A stretch of 64,000 nt of DNA, from the NCBI RefSeq assembly GCF_000967245.1, contig NZ_KQ033877.1:624770-688769 (forward strand), written 5' to 3'. Of the stretch, positions 26,821 to 36,182 are shown piece after piece. A program made the translations under genes and the position numbers. Below the pieces are notes generated by a model. The model saw nothing but the letters and a program-made list of their open reading frames with translations. It was not told where the DNA came from and made no database searches. The DNA comes from Bombilactobacillus mellis. GTDB taxonomy: Bacteria; Bacillota; Bacilli; Lactobacillales; Lactobacillaceae. The number at the start of each line of letters is the position of its first letter. Within the stretch, counting starts at the first letter, position 1.

Positions 26821-29241
26821 ATGAAGATTTCAACAAATTGGCTGTCTGAGTATCTAAACTTGCCCGAGACGCCAGAACAAATAGCAGATCGTGAGACTGT
26901 AACAGGTATCGAAGTAGATGAAATTATCAAACCGAGTGCAGGTCTGAAAAAAATTGTAGTAGGAAAGATAACCGCTTTAACCCCTCACCCTGACTCAGAT
27001 CATTTAAATGTTTGTCAAGTAGATGTGAATGAATCGCAGCCTCTGCAAATAATTTGTGGTGCTCCTAATGTTGCAGCCGGGCAGACGGTCATTGTGGCCT
27101 TGCCGGGAGCAAGGATTGCTCACAATCAAAAAATTAAACGTAGTAAAATGCGCGGCCTTGAATCCCAAGGAATGATTTGTTCACTCCAGGAAATTGGCTT
27201 TGAAGAAACTGTAGTGCCCGAGGAATTTAAAAATGGTATTTATGTTTTTCCGGCAGATGCCGAAGTACAATTAGGTGACCCTGTTTTCTCTTATTTGGGT
27301 ATGGATGATACTATTTTAGATTTTGACATAACTCCTAATCGCGCTGATACTCTCGGGATGCGGGGAGCTGCTTGGGAAGTAGCAGCTATGTATGATCAAA
27401 AACCTCATTTTCCACATCCGCAATTATCAGAAATCGAAAGCCCAACGGCAGATCGTTTACAAGTTAATGTGACTGATCCAACTTTGGCTCCCACTTATCG
27501 TATGCGGGTTCTGCAAAATGTCAAAATTCAACCAAGTCCATTATGGTTACAAATTCATTTATGGAATAATGGCATTAAGCCGATTAATAATGTTGTTGAT
27601 ATCACCAATTATATTATGCTGGATTATGGACATCCGCTGCATGCTTTTGACTTAGATAAATTAAAGGGTACTGACTTACAGATTCGTCTGGCGCACCCGC
27701 AAGAAGAGTTTACAGCTTTAAATGGTCAGACTTATCAATTAACTGATCAGGATATGGTGATTGCTGACCGCCAGCAAGTTGCAGCTTTAGCAGGAATTAT
27801 GGGCGGCCAAGCAACAAAAATAACTGCCGATACCAAAACAATTGCCATTGAAGCGGCCGTTTTTAATCCGGTAAAAGTGCGCAAAACAGCTCAGCGGCAT
27901 AATCTTCGAACCGAAGCTTCATTGCGTTGTGAAAAGGGTATTGATCTGTCAGCAACAGCGGAAGCTTTAGATATGGCAGCTCAATTAGTTACTCAATTAG
28001 CTCAAGCTCAAGCCTTAAAGGACCAGATTGTAGCTGCACAAGCACCTTTAGATCCTCCAGTTATTAACATCACTACGGAGCGTATCAATCATGTGTTAGG
28101 AACCAAAATTTCGCCAGCTCAAGTGCTTAGTATTTTTAAACGTCTAGGTTTCAAAACCCAGCTTCAAGGAGAAGAAATTGCGGTTACAGTACCTTTACGC
28201 CGCTGGGATATTAGTCTTGAGGCTGATTTAATAGAAGAAGTTGCCCGTCTTTATGGCTTTGATAAACTCCCCAGTACTTTGCCTGTAGGCGCTCAGACAA
28301 TCGGTGGCTATAATTCACACCAGAAATTCTTGCGTCAAGCACGTTATAATATGCGGGCTTTGGGTTATGACGAAGTTATCAGTTATGCTCTGACAACTCA
28401 AGAAAAAGCAGCAGCCTTTAGTATAGAGGAACAATCTCTGACCAAAGTCAGCTGGCCAATGTCTCATGAACACGAATATTTGCGTTCCAATCTAGTTAGT
28501 GGTTTATTGGATGATATTCTTTATAATGTTGCTCGAAAACAGAATAACTTAGCATTCTTTGAACAAGGTCGTATCTTTTCTAAAGCTAATGCCAAAGTAG
28601 TTCGGCCTCAAGAAATTGAATATCTGGCCGGAGCGGTCACTGGTAATATTGAAGAACAAAATTGGCAAAATAGGGCGCAAAAGGTTGATTTCTTTGCTGT
28701 CAAAGGTGATGTAGAGCAATTACTGGCAAGTTTTAATAAGCAAGCTGCAGTTTCTTATCAAGCAACAACAGCAATTCCGCAGCTGCATCCGGGACAGGCC
28801 GCTCTTATTTTAATGAATCAGCAAGAAGTAGGTTTTATCGGAACTGTGCATCCCAGCTATGCGCAAAAATTGGGCTTACCCCAGACGGTTGTCTTCCAGT
28901 TGAATCTAGAAAAAATTGAACACTTAACTGCGAAGTCTAACGTGTATGTTCCTGCGGCCAAGTTCCCAGCCGTAACCAGAGATATTGCCGTTTTGGTACC
29001 ACAATCTGTGACCCATGCCCAGTTACAAAATATTATTCAGCAATCAGGAGGACCATATTTAATTAAGGTGCAATTATTTGATATTTACGAAGGAAAAAAT
29101 ATCAAGTCGGGTTATAAATCAGTAGCCTATAATTTAACCTTCCAAAACCGGGATGCTACGCTAACAGACGTAATTGTTAATGAGAATTTCGAAAATATAG
29201 AACAAGCCCTGCAAGAACAAATTGATGCAGAAATTCGGTAA
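26821..29241 (+). CDS. pheT: Phenylalanine--tRNA ligase beta subunit
   Basis: 806 aa, full length. The EMAP-like tRNA-binding domain is about 40-155. B3/B4 follows (HPLHAFD, ALAGIMGG, IEAAVFNP), where Tyr-tRNA-Phe editing takes place; it looks intact here, in contrast to ThrRS in this genome. The B5 and catalytic-like domains come next, then the C-terminal FDX-ACB domain (FPAVTRDIAVLV to the end). Regulated with pheS by the T-box. Confidence 0.98.
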   Translation: MKISTNWLSEYLNLPETPEQIADRETVTGIEVDEIIKPSAGLKKIVVGKITALTPHPDSDHLNVCQVDVNESQPLQIICGAPNVAAGQTVIVALPGARIAHNQKIKRSKMRGLESQGMICSLQEIGFEETVVPEEFKNGIYVFPADAEVQLGDPVFSYLGMDDTILDFDITPNRADTLGMRGAAWEVAAMYDQKPHFPHPQLSEIESPTADRLQVNVTDPTLAPTYRMRVLQNVKIQPSPLWLQIHLWNNGIKPINNVVDITNYIMLDYGHPLHAFDLDKLKGTDLQIRLAHPQEEFTALNGQTYQLTDQDMVIADRQQVAALAGIMGGQATKITADTKTIAIEAAVFNPVKVRKTAQRHNLRTEASLRCEKGIDLSATAEALDMAAQLVTQLAQAQALKDQIVAAQAPLDPPVINITTERINHVLGTKISPAQVLSIFKRLGFKTQLQGEEIAVTVPLRRWDISLEADLIEEVARLYGFDKLPSTLPVGAQTIGGYNSHQKFLRQARYNMRALGYDEVISYALTTQEKAAAFSIEEQSLTKVSWPMSHEHEYLRSNLVSGLLDDILYNVARKQNNLAFFEQGRIFSKANAKVVRPQEIEYLAGAVTGNIEEQNWQNRAQKVDFFAVKGDVEQLLASFNKQAAVSYQATTAIPQLHPGQAALILMNQQEVGFIGTVHPSYAQKLGLPQTVVFQLNLEKIEHLTAKSNVYVPAAKFPAVTRDIAVLVPQSVTHAQLQNIIQQSGGPYLIKVQLFDIYEGKNIKSGYKSVAYNLTFQNRDATLTDVIVNENFENIEQALQEQIDAEIR

Positions 29242-29309
29242 AATTTGCGCCATTATTGTGAAACTTGTGTATAATTATTCTTTGAGATTAACATTTGGAG
29301 GAACCATCT

Positions 29310-30467
29310 TTGGCTAATTCAGACAAGAATAAACAATACGAGCGGTCCGATAACGATCAGGTATCACAAAAGAAGCATCAACGGGCTTCCGAACGGCGGG
29401 TTGTTAACAGTATTGCTGGTTGGATTATTGTTATTATTGTTATTTTAATTCTAACTTTTGGCGTTTTGGGTTATAACTATGTGCAGGAATCACTGCAGCC
29501 TTTAAATAGTAATAATCATCAAGAAATTGAAGTAAAAATTCCAGTCGGGTCATCAAATAAGGAAATTGCGTCGCGCTTACAGCAAAAGAAGATTATTCGT
29601 AGTGCAACAGTGTTTAATTATTATGTTAAATCCCATAATTATACTGATTTTCAAGCTGGTTATTATACGTTTAAGCCGTCAATGACCTTGACACAAATTG
29701 TGGCTCGTCTGCAAAAGGGCGGCAGTTCCGAGCATATTGCTCAGCCCGATCATAATGTGTTAGTACGTGAGGGAGTTACGTTAGAGCAAATTGGTGATGC
29801 TATTAGTAAAAAGACCCCTTACAGTAAAAAACAATTCTTGGCTTTAATGAAAGATCAGAAGTTCCTCAAACAATTACAAAATCTGTATCCGCAATTACTG
29901 GAATCAACAATGAAATCCAAGAATGTACGTTATCATTTGGAAGGATACCTGTTCCCTGCAACTTATCCTTACTACAACGGCATGTCTTTAAAGAAATTAG
30001 TAACAATGATGGTTGCTAAAACCAATCAAGAATTAACACCATATTATGAACAAATTAAAACTAAAGATCTCACAGTTCAACAAGCTTTAACCTTAGCTTC
30101 CTTAGTAGAAAGAGAAGGTGTAACTGAAAAAGATCGGCGCATGATTGCTGGAGTTTTCTTTAACCGGCTTGATGAGAATATGCCGTTACAATCGGATATT
30201 TCTGTGATGTATGTTCTGAATAAACATAAGCGTAGTTTGACTAGGAAAGAAACGCGGGTAAAATCGCCATATAATCTGTATAAGAATGCCGGTTTTGGAC
30301 CGGGTCCATTTAATTCACCAAGTATTAATTCGGTATTAGCTGTCTTAAATCCAGCTGAGCGTGATAAGGGCTATCTCTATTTTGTGGCTAATTTGAAAAC
30401 TGGTAAGGTTTATTACTCTACCAACTACTCGCAACATTTAGAGACCATTTCATCAATTGGGCAGTAA
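29310..30467 (+). CDS. mltG: Endolytic murein transglycosylase MltG
   Basis: Cleaves nascent glycan strands and so sets their length. 385 aa from TTG 29310, seven bases after GGAGGAA; the TTG at 29295 overlaps the ribosome binding site and is unlikely. A charged cytoplasmic tail precedes one membrane span (about 37-58, WIIVIIVILILTFGVLGY). The YceG domain follows, with catalytic Glu in TLASLVEREG and the LQSDISVMY motif. Confidence 0.95.
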   Translation: MANSDKNKQYERSDNDQVSQKKHQRASERRVVNSIAGWIIVIIVILILTFGVLGYNYVQESLQPLNSNNHQEIEVKIPVGSSNKEIASRLQQKKIIRSATVFNYYVKSHNYTDFQAGYYTFKPSMTLTQIVARLQKGGSSEHIAQPDHNVLVREGVTLEQIGDAISKKTPYSKKQFLALMKDQKFLKQLQNLYPQLLESTMKSKNVRYHLEGYLFPATYPYYNGMSLKKLVTMMVAKTNQELTPYYEQIKTKDLTVQQALTLASLVEREGVTEKDRRMIAGVFFNRLDENMPLQSDISVMYVLNKHKRSLTRKETRVKSPYNLYKNAGFGPGPFNSPSINSVLAVLNPAERDKGYLYFVANLKTGKVYYSTNYSQHLETISSIGQ

Positions 30468-30553
30468 AACTGAAATATAATTAAGGAAAAATGGTTATAT
30501 TTTTTTCCTCACGGTTGATTCCGTGGTATTATTAATAGTTAATATGGAGCTTA

Positions 30554-30587
30554 GGGGTTGAGATAGATTAAAATCTCAATCCCTTTT
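30554..30587 (+). terminator. Hairpin with T-run in the udk leader
   Basis: GGGGTTGAGAT pairs with ATCTCAATCCC (ending 30583), one G-U pair, then four T. It lies only 8 bases before the udk ribosome binding site. It may end mltG transcripts or, because a possible promoter (TTGATT 30515, TTAATA 30539) precedes it, act as a leader attenuator of udk. Confidence 0.6.
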
Positions 30588-30605
30588 GATAGGAGATAGT
30601 TGATA

Positions 30606-31253
30606 TTGCAGCAAAAAGCACCTTCAAAGCATCCACTAATTATTGGAGTTAGTGGCGGCTCAGGAAGTGGAAAAACCACAATCGTCCGACGGCTAATGAC
30701 AGAATTTAGCCAAGAATCAATCGCGCTTTTGCAGATGGATTCTTATTATAAGCAATTAGATTTACCTTTGGAGCAGCGAAAATTGCAAAATTTCGATCAT
30801 CCTTTGGCGTTTGATATGGATCTCTTAGTTGCAGATCTAAAAAAATTGAAAAATTTTCAAGCTGTGGAAGTACCCATTTATGATTTTGTTCAGAGTAATC
30901 GGACCGCCACCACGCGCCATCAAGCTCCGGCTGATGTTATTATTTTAGAAGGAATTTTGGCCTTGTATGACCAGCGTTTGCGAGATTTGATGGGGATTAA
31001 AGTTTTTGTAGATACAGATGACGATATTCGCTTGATTCGCCGCATTCAACGAGATATTGATCATCGCGGGTACACATTGGAAAGAATTTTCAAACAGTAT
31101 TTGGAACACGTTCGTCCGATGTATCAACAATTTATTGAACCCACCAAACGTTTTGCTGATCTAATTATTCCTGAAGGTGGGGCTAACGAAGTTGCAATTG
31201 ATTTACTAACTTCTAAAATTAAGTATTTACTCTATCAGGGAAAAGAAAACTAA
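30606..31253 (+). CDS. udk: Uridine kinase
   Basis: Phosphorylates uridine and cytidine in pyrimidine salvage. 215 aa from TTG 30606, nine bases after AGGAGA; a TTG at 30600 is closer than usual. P-loop GVSGGSGSGKTT, substrate segment MDSYYKQLD and NFDHPLAFD, and the lid IRRIQRDIDHRG are all typical. Confidence 0.95.
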   Translation: MQQKAPSKHPLIIGVSGGSGSGKTTIVRRLMTEFSQESIALLQMDSYYKQLDLPLEQRKLQNFDHPLAFDMDLLVADLKKLKNFQAVEVPIYDFVQSNRTATTRHQAPADVIILEGILALYDQRLRDLMGIKVFVDTDDDIRLIRRIQRDIDHRGYTLERIFKQYLEHVRPMYQQFIEPTKRFADLIIPEGGANEVAIDLLTSKIKYLLYQGKEN

Positions 31254-31262
31254 TAATAGAAG

Positions 31263-31291
31263 TTGACAGTTTTAGTTTGTCTGCTTATATT
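31263..31291 (+). promoter_or_regulatory. Promoter of greA
   Basis: TTGACA (31263-31268) and TATATT (31286-31291), spacer 17. Confidence 0.85.
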
Positions 31292-31322
31292 GGTAGGCGT
31301 ATTAAAGAATGAGGTGTAAAAA

Positions 31323-31796
31323 TTGGCCGAAAAAAGATATCCTATGACAGCTGAAGGTAAAAAAAAGCTGGAACAAGAACTGGAAGATTTAAAATTAAAA
31401 AAGCGTCCGGAAATTATTGAACGTATTAAAATTGCTCGCGGTTTTGGTGATTTATCAGAGAATTCTGAGTATACTTCTGCTAAAGATGAGCAAAGTGTAG
31501 TGGAATCAAGAATTTCTGAGATTAAGACTATGTTGCAGTATGCTGAAGTAGTTGATGTGAATGACGTAGATGCAAATGAAGTCTCTGTCGGAAAAAAAGT
31601 TACTTTTCAAGAAGCGGATGAAGAACCGGAAACTTATCAAATTGTTGGTTCGGCAGAATCTGATCCTTTGGCTGGAAAAATTAGTAACGATTCGCCGATT
31701 GCCCAGTCTTTATTAGGTAAAAAAGTAGGGGATACGGTTACAATTGAAACTCCCGGAGGCGCTTTTGCTGTGAAAATTATTAATGTGGAAAACTAA
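31323..31796 (+). CDS. greA: Transcription elongation factor GreA
   Basis: Rescues backtracked RNA polymerase by stimulating transcript cleavage. 157 aa from TTG 31323 (RBS gaggtg). The N-terminal antiparallel coiled coil (1-75) carries the acidic tip in [11 protein letters not shown] (Asp/Glu). The C-terminal FKBP-like domain ends [13 protein letters not shown]. Own promoter. Confidence 0.97.
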   Translation: MAEKRYPMTAEGKKKLEQELEDLKLKKRPEIIERIKIARGFGDLSENSEYTSAKDEQSVVESRISEIKTMLQYAEVVDVNDVDANEVSVGKKVTFQEADEEPETYQIVGSAESDPLAGKISNDSPIAQSLLGKKVGDTVTIETPGGAFAVKIINVEN

Positions 31797-31849
31797 TTAC
31801 TGGATAAAATCGCTTCCATGTTGTATGATTTTTAGCAGGTGATGAATAT

Positions 31850-32152
31850 ATGAAAATAACAGTAAGTCCAGCAGCACAAAAATGGTATCAAAATAATCTG
31901 GAGTTGAAACCTGGCGACGGTTTACATTTTTATGGTAAAGTATATGGCCGCACCAACGTTCATTTCGGGTTTTCTTTAGCCTTTGTCAAACAAAAACCGC
32001 AACATCCTTATTATCAAGCAGTTTATCAGGAAATAAGCTATTATTTTGATGAAGATGATATTTGGTTTTTTACAGGTTATGATTTGCAAATTGATTATGA
32101 TGCTGATTATGATGGTCCCACATATACATTTGTAGATGAAGAGCCGGAATAG
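31850..32152 (+). CDS. HesB/YneR-like protein without cysteines
   Basis: 100 aa protein with the HesB/IscA-like fold: opening MKITVSPAAQKWYQNN, central HFYGKVYGRTNVHFGFSLAF, acidic C-terminus. It contains no cysteine, so it cannot coordinate an iron-sulfur cluster as IscA does. Similar cysteine-free proteins (YneR group) are widespread in Firmicutes with unknown role. RBS caggtgatg. Confidence 0.78.
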   Translation: MKITVSPAAQKWYQNNLELKPGDGLHFYGKVYGRTNVHFGFSLAFVKQKPQHPYYQAVYQEISYYFDEDDIWFFTGYDLQIDYDADYDGPTYTFVDEEPE

Positions 32153-32197
32153 TTATTCAAGAATTTAGTTTGCACTAAAGAGTTCTTGGACTCATAG

Positions 32198-32240
32198 AAA
32201 GGGTTGGGGTACAATAATGTTTGGTCCCTGACTCTTTTTT
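32198..32240 (+). terminator. Terminator-like hairpin before the PBP gene
   Basis: AAAGGGTTGGGG (32198-32209) can pair with TCCCTGACTCTTT (32225-32237) with several G-U pairs, followed by T. Another weaker helix CAAGAA/TTCTTG lies just upstream (32158-32189). Confidence 0.55.
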
Positions 32241-32280
32241 GTTGATGATACCCGTAGTACTAATTGAGGAGATTTGATTA

Positions 32281-34383
32281 GTGAAATTTTTTAAACGACT
32301 GAATAAACCTAAAACAACCCAGTCTATTTTACCTTTTCGGTTGAATGTGCTTTTGGTAATAGTCTTTGTTTTATTTGCTCTGTTAGTAGGACAATTGGCT
32401 TATTTACAACTTTTAAACGGCACTAAATTTCAAGCGGAAGTGGAACGTTCAGATAAGACGGTTATTGCCGGTAATGTGCCGCGGGGACTAGTTTATGATT
32501 CTAAAGGACGGCTCATTGTTGATAATGAGCCTAGCAGTGCGATTACCTATACCCGCAGTGCCACAGTAAAGACGACAGATATGTTTCAAATAGCCAATCG
32601 GCTGCAAAAATATATTTATATTGATGATGCTAACTTAACCGCTCGTGATAAAGCAGATTATTATTTAGCTGATGAAAATCATTATAAAAAGGTTCAAAAA
32701 ATAATTAATCGTCACCTCACTGAAGAAGAACAACAAGCCGAACCGGAACGTCAGGAATATCGGCGTGCTGTCGCTTATGTTAAAAAACAGCATGTAACTT
32801 TAACACCTGAACAGCAACAGGCAGCTGTAATTTTTGCCAAAATGAGTGCAGCTTATCAATATTCCACTGTCTATATAAAAAGTTATCAAACTACGCCGCA
32901 GGAAGTGGCCCAAGTCAGTGAGCATCAAACGGAATTGCCAGGAATTCAAGTAGGAATTGATTCTCAACGTTCCTATCCGATGGGAGATTCAATGACTAGT
33001 ATCATTGGAAAAGTTTCCACAGAAAAACAAGGCCTACCGGATGATCGGATTAATCAATTACTAGCTCAAGGATATTCTCGCAATGATCGGGTAGGTACTA
33101 GTTATCTGGAACAGGAATACGAACCTATTTTAAAGGGAAGCAAATCTCTCACACAAATAGCTGTCGGCACAAATAATAAGCTGACAGATTCTTTACAAAA
33201 ATATAAAGGTGAAAAAGGCGATAACCTGAACTTGACTATTGATGCAGATTATCAAAATAAGGTGGATCAAGCGGTTCATAGTATTTTTAATACTGCACTG
33301 GCTAATGGTGTAACCCAATATGCCGATGGGGCTTATGCGGTAGCCATGAATCCGAAGACTGGTGCTATTTTAGCGATGTCGGGAGTTCATTATAATCCTA
33401 AAACTGGTAAAATGACTGATGATTCATTAGGGGTCATTAATCGAACTTTTGTTATGGGATCAGCTGTTAAAGGCGCGACGGTCTTAGGTGGTTTGATGTC
33501 TGGCGCAATCACGCCGGACAATAGCGTCTTGCCGGATGATCCGGTTTATTTACCAAGTACGCCAATAAAGAAATCTGTCTATCCGGTTGGTACTTTTGGC
33601 GCTTTGAGCGCACAAAAAGCATTAGAATTTTCTTCGAATATCTATATGATGCGTTTGGCGATGAGAATCGGTAATGCCAAATATGTTCCTAATAGTTATA
33701 TTCATATTGATGATGATATTTTTCAAAAGTTGCGCGGCTATTATAATCAATTTGGTTTAGGTGTCAAAACAGGAATTGATTTACCAGGTGAAAGCAGCGG
33801 AATTGAAGGAGCTACTACTAATAGTAACGGGATCGTCAAAGTTGGTTCAGCTTTAGATGAGTCTTATGGCAACTATGATGCTTATACGTTATTACAAATG
33901 GTGCAGTATGTTTCTACAATTGCTAACGGTGGCTATCGTATGCGGCCTTATCTAGTAAATTCTATTCAGAAAACGCAAAATGATGGTTCAATGGGCGCTA
34001 TCATTCATCAAACTCAGCCCCAAGTCTTAAATCGGGTCGATTTTAATAGTAGTCAATTGAATGTGGTTAAAGATGGATTTTATAATGTCGTTCATGGGAA
34101 TGGTGGCTGGACGACTGCAAAACAGTTGGCCAATGTTAAACCAGCCATTGCCGGTAAAACTGGAACTGCCCAATCTTTTTATTATGATCCTGATAATCCT
34201 AATAATGTAGATCCTCCTCAGACTATTACTTCAAGTATGGTAGCTTATGCGCCCTATGACGATCCGCAAATTGCGGTTGCAGTAGTTTTACCTAATTTAA
34301 GCAGTGAAAAAGGTGAGTATAATTTAAGTTTAATCAAAAGTATAATAACTGCTTATTTTGATACTGACACAAAAGATAACTAA
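32281..34383 (+). CDS. Class B penicillin-binding protein (PBP2b-type transpeptidase)
   Basis: Monofunctional D,D-transpeptidase of peptidoglycan synthesis. 700 aa from GTG 32281, after tgaggag. One membrane anchor lies about 22-45 (LLVIVFVLFALLVGQLAYL). The PBP dimerisation domain follows to about 320. Transpeptidase motifs: SxxK as SAVK in MGSAVKGAT, SxN as SSN (FSSNIYM), KTG in AGKTGTAQS. Length and order match PBP2b/PbpB of lactic acid bacteria, which act in side-wall or septal synthesis. Confidence 0.93.
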   Translation: MKFFKRLNKPKTTQSILPFRLNVLLVIVFVLFALLVGQLAYLQLLNGTKFQAEVERSDKTVIAGNVPRGLVYDSKGRLIVDNEPSSAITYTRSATVKTTDMFQIANRLQKYIYIDDANLTARDKADYYLADENHYKKVQKIINRHLTEEEQQAEPERQEYRRAVAYVKKQHVTLTPEQQQAAVIFAKMSAAYQYSTVYIKSYQTTPQEVAQVSEHQTELPGIQVGIDSQRSYPMGDSMTSIIGKVSTEKQGLPDDRINQLLAQGYSRNDRVGTSYLEQEYEPILKGSKSLTQIAVGTNNKLTDSLQKYKGEKGDNLNLTIDADYQNKVDQAVHSIFNTALANGVTQYADGAYAVAMNPKTGAILAMSGVHYNPKTGKMTDDSLGVINRTFVMGSAVKGATVLGGLMSGAITPDNSVLPDDPVYLPSTPIKKSVYPVGTFGALSAQKALEFSSNIYMMRLAMRIGNAKYVPNSYIHIDDDIFQKLRGYYNQFGLGVKTGIDLPGESSGIEGATTNSNGIVKVGSALDESYGNYDAYTLLQMVQYVSTIANGGYRMRPYLVNSIQKTQNDGSMGAIIHQTQPQVLNRVDFNSSQLNVVKDGFYNVVHGNGGWTTAKQLANVKPAIAGKTGTAQSFYYDPDNPNNVDPPQTITSSMVAYAPYDDPQIAVAVVLPNLSSEKGEYNLSLIKSIITAYFDTDTKDN

Positions 34384-34460
34384 TAATACTGGAAAATTGG
34401 AGCTATTAATGTTAAAATGACAAAGTTGTATCTTATTCGAGTAAGAAAAGAGGTTGTAAT

Positions 34461-34610
34461 ATGCGAGTAAACATTACCTTAGAGTGTACTGAATGTCATG
34501 AACGCAATTATTTAACCAGCAAAAATAAGCGTAATAATCCTGACCGCCTGGAACTTAAAAAATATTGTCCACGGGAACATAAAGTGACATTACATCGCGA
34601 AACTAAGTAA
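34461..34610 (+). CDS. rpmG: 50S ribosomal protein L33
   Basis: 49 aa, starting [18 protein letters not shown] and ending VTLHRETK, a standard L33. It has three cysteines (CTEC and KYC), as in the Bacillus RpmGA paralogue, so a full four-cysteine zinc site is not present. RBS aagaggttg. Followed by a strong terminator. Confidence 0.96.
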   Translation: MRVNITLECTECHERNYLTSKNKRNNPDRLELKKYCPREHKVTLHRETK

Positions 34611-34613
34611 AAG

Positions 34614-34639
34614 CAACAGGCCTGCCCTGTTGTTTTTTT
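34614..34639 (+). terminator. Terminator of rpmG
   Basis: CAACAGG (34614-34620) pairs with CCTGTTG (34626-34632), then seven T. Confidence 0.92.
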
Positions 34640-34708
34640 ATAACCACATAGTCAAAATTAAGGATATCATTGTAAATTTTGAACATAACTAACTAAAGGA
34701 GTTTATCT

Positions 34709-35254
34709 TTGGAGAGTAAAAAAATAATCCGGCAACAACAACAAAAAAAAATCCAAGAATGGTGGCATAGCCCCAATTTGCAAATAGCTTCTTTATATCA
34801 GCAATTATTTGCTGCGCCTTATTTTCAAAAAGCACAAAGTATTGCAGTATCTTTAAGTATGACTAATGAATTACCCACCCAACCTATTATTCAGACTGCT
34901 TTACAATTAGGTAAGCGAGTTTACTTGCCCAAAAACGGAGCGAATCGAAAGATGGAATTTTTTGACTTAGCAGCCCAGCAGCAATTTCAAAAAACTCTCT
35001 TCGGTGTGTGGGAACCTGACGCTATTGGTCCTTTGGGATCCAAGGGGGCTGATCTAACGATTGTGCCGGCTTTAGCTGTGGCTTTGGATACCAAACAACG
35101 TCTCGGCTTTGGGGCCGGTTATTATGATCATTATTTGGCAACACATCCAACTACGAGTGTGGTGTTGGCAATTCCGCCGGTAGCAATGCCGCAAGCAGCA
35201 TGGCCAGTGGCAAAGTGGGATTATTCATTGGATTATATTATTACGGGAGAATAG
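34709..35254 (+). CDS. 5-formyltetrahydrofolate cyclo-ligase
   Basis: Converts 5-formyl-THF to 5,10-methenyl-THF with ATP. 181 aa from TTG 34709 (RBS aaaggag). The ATP/phosphate-binding motif GFGAGYYDHYL near 133-143 and IVPALAVALDTKQRLG are typical. Relevant to this window because FolD, which acts on the next folate intermediate, has lost catalytic residues. Confidence 0.93.
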   Translation: MESKKIIRQQQQKKIQEWWHSPNLQIASLYQQLFAAPYFQKAQSIAVSLSMTNELPTQPIIQTALQLGKRVYLPKNGANRKMEFFDLAAQQQFQKTLFGVWEPDAIGPLGSKGADLTIVPALAVALDTKQRLGFGAGYYDHYLATHPTTSVVLAIPPVAMPQAAWPVAKWDYSLDYIITGE

Positions 35255-35262
35255 AAACTTTG

Positions 35263-35934
35263 ATGAGAAGGATTAGACAACTTCCTTGGGCCACTTATAC
35301 TATTTTGTTGCTTCAAGTAATCGTATTTGGTTGGGAAATACTACAGGGTGGTAGTGAAAATATTTCCGCTTTGGTAGCTGCAGGAGCCAAGGTGAATGGT
35401 TTAGTTGCTCAAGGACAGTGGTGGCGTTTAATTACTCCAATTTTTGTGCATATTGGTTGGCAACATATCTTGATAAATTCTTTGACTTTATATTTTATGG
35501 GACAACAGTTAGAATTTTTATATGGACCCTTAAAATTTATTGGACTGTATTTATTGAGTGGTATCGGCGGTAATTTAATGAGCTTTGCCTTTGGAAGCAA
35601 TACTTCTTTATCCGCAGGTGCAAGTACTTCATTATTCGGCTTGTTTGGCCTTTATGTAACTTTAGGATTAATTTTTCGGAAGAATGAAGTTATAAGACAA
35701 TGGTCTCAACAGTTTTTGCTGTTAATTATTCTGAATTTAGGTACTGACATTTTTATGGGCGGTATTGATATTTGGGGACACATTGGCGGCGCGTTGACCG
35801 GTTGTCTCTTGGGGTTTGTGATTAGCGTTCCCCAAATGCAAAATTCTTTGTCCCGGTTAGGTCGGATAATTAGTATAGTGATACTACTAGTATTAACGGT
35901 TGTATTGTATCAAATAGGAGTAGCGCGGGCATGA
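35263..35934 (+). CDS. Rhomboid family intramembrane serine protease
   Basis: 224 aa from ATG 35263 (TTG 35260 is an equal choice). About six to seven membrane spans. The catalytic Ser lies in the SAGASTSLFGLFGLY segment; the His is in WGHIGGALTG. The WWRLITPIFVHIGWQHILIN signature of loop 1/TM2 is present. In Firmicutes this gene sits before yqgQ and glcK (as yqgP, the Bacillus rhomboid GluP). It overlaps yqgQ by four bases. Confidence 0.93.
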   Translation: MRRIRQLPWATYTILLLQVIVFGWEILQGGSENISALVAAGAKVNGLVAQGQWWRLITPIFVHIGWQHILINSLTLYFMGQQLEFLYGPLKFIGLYLLSGIGGNLMSFAFGSNTSLSAGASTSLFGLFGLYVTLGLIFRKNEVIRQWSQQFLLLIILNLGTDIFMGGIDIWGHIGGALTGCLLGFVISVPQMQNSLSRLGRIISIVILLVLTVVLYQIGVARA

Positions 35935-36182
35935 GAGAGACTAATATTCGGACATTATATGATGTACAGCAAGTTTTAAAAAAGTTTGGTATCTATGTTC
36001 ATGTAGGTCAAAGAATCTGGGATATTGAGTTGATGGCAATTGAATTAGATCGCTTATATCAGCAAGAAGTTATTGATCAGGCCACTTTTGTTACTTGTAA
36101 ATTAGTATTAAATCGAGAACATAAGTATGAAGAACAAGGGGTGAAAAATAATGATAGCAGATCCCAAGCTACTGGGGATTGA
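35931..36182 (+). CDS. yqgQ: YqgQ/DUF910 family protein
   Basis: 83 aa, start overlapping the rhomboid stop (ATGA), and its end overlapping glcK by 32 bases. The helical core RTLYDVQQVLKKFGIYVHVGQR...WDIELMAIELDRLY matches DUF910. YqgQ is thought to bind single-stranded nucleic acid; its role is not established. Confidence 0.88.
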   Translation: MRETNIRTLYDVQQVLKKFGIYVHVGQRIWDIELMAIELDRLYQQEVIDQATFVTCKLVLNREHKYEEQGVKNNDSRSQATGD

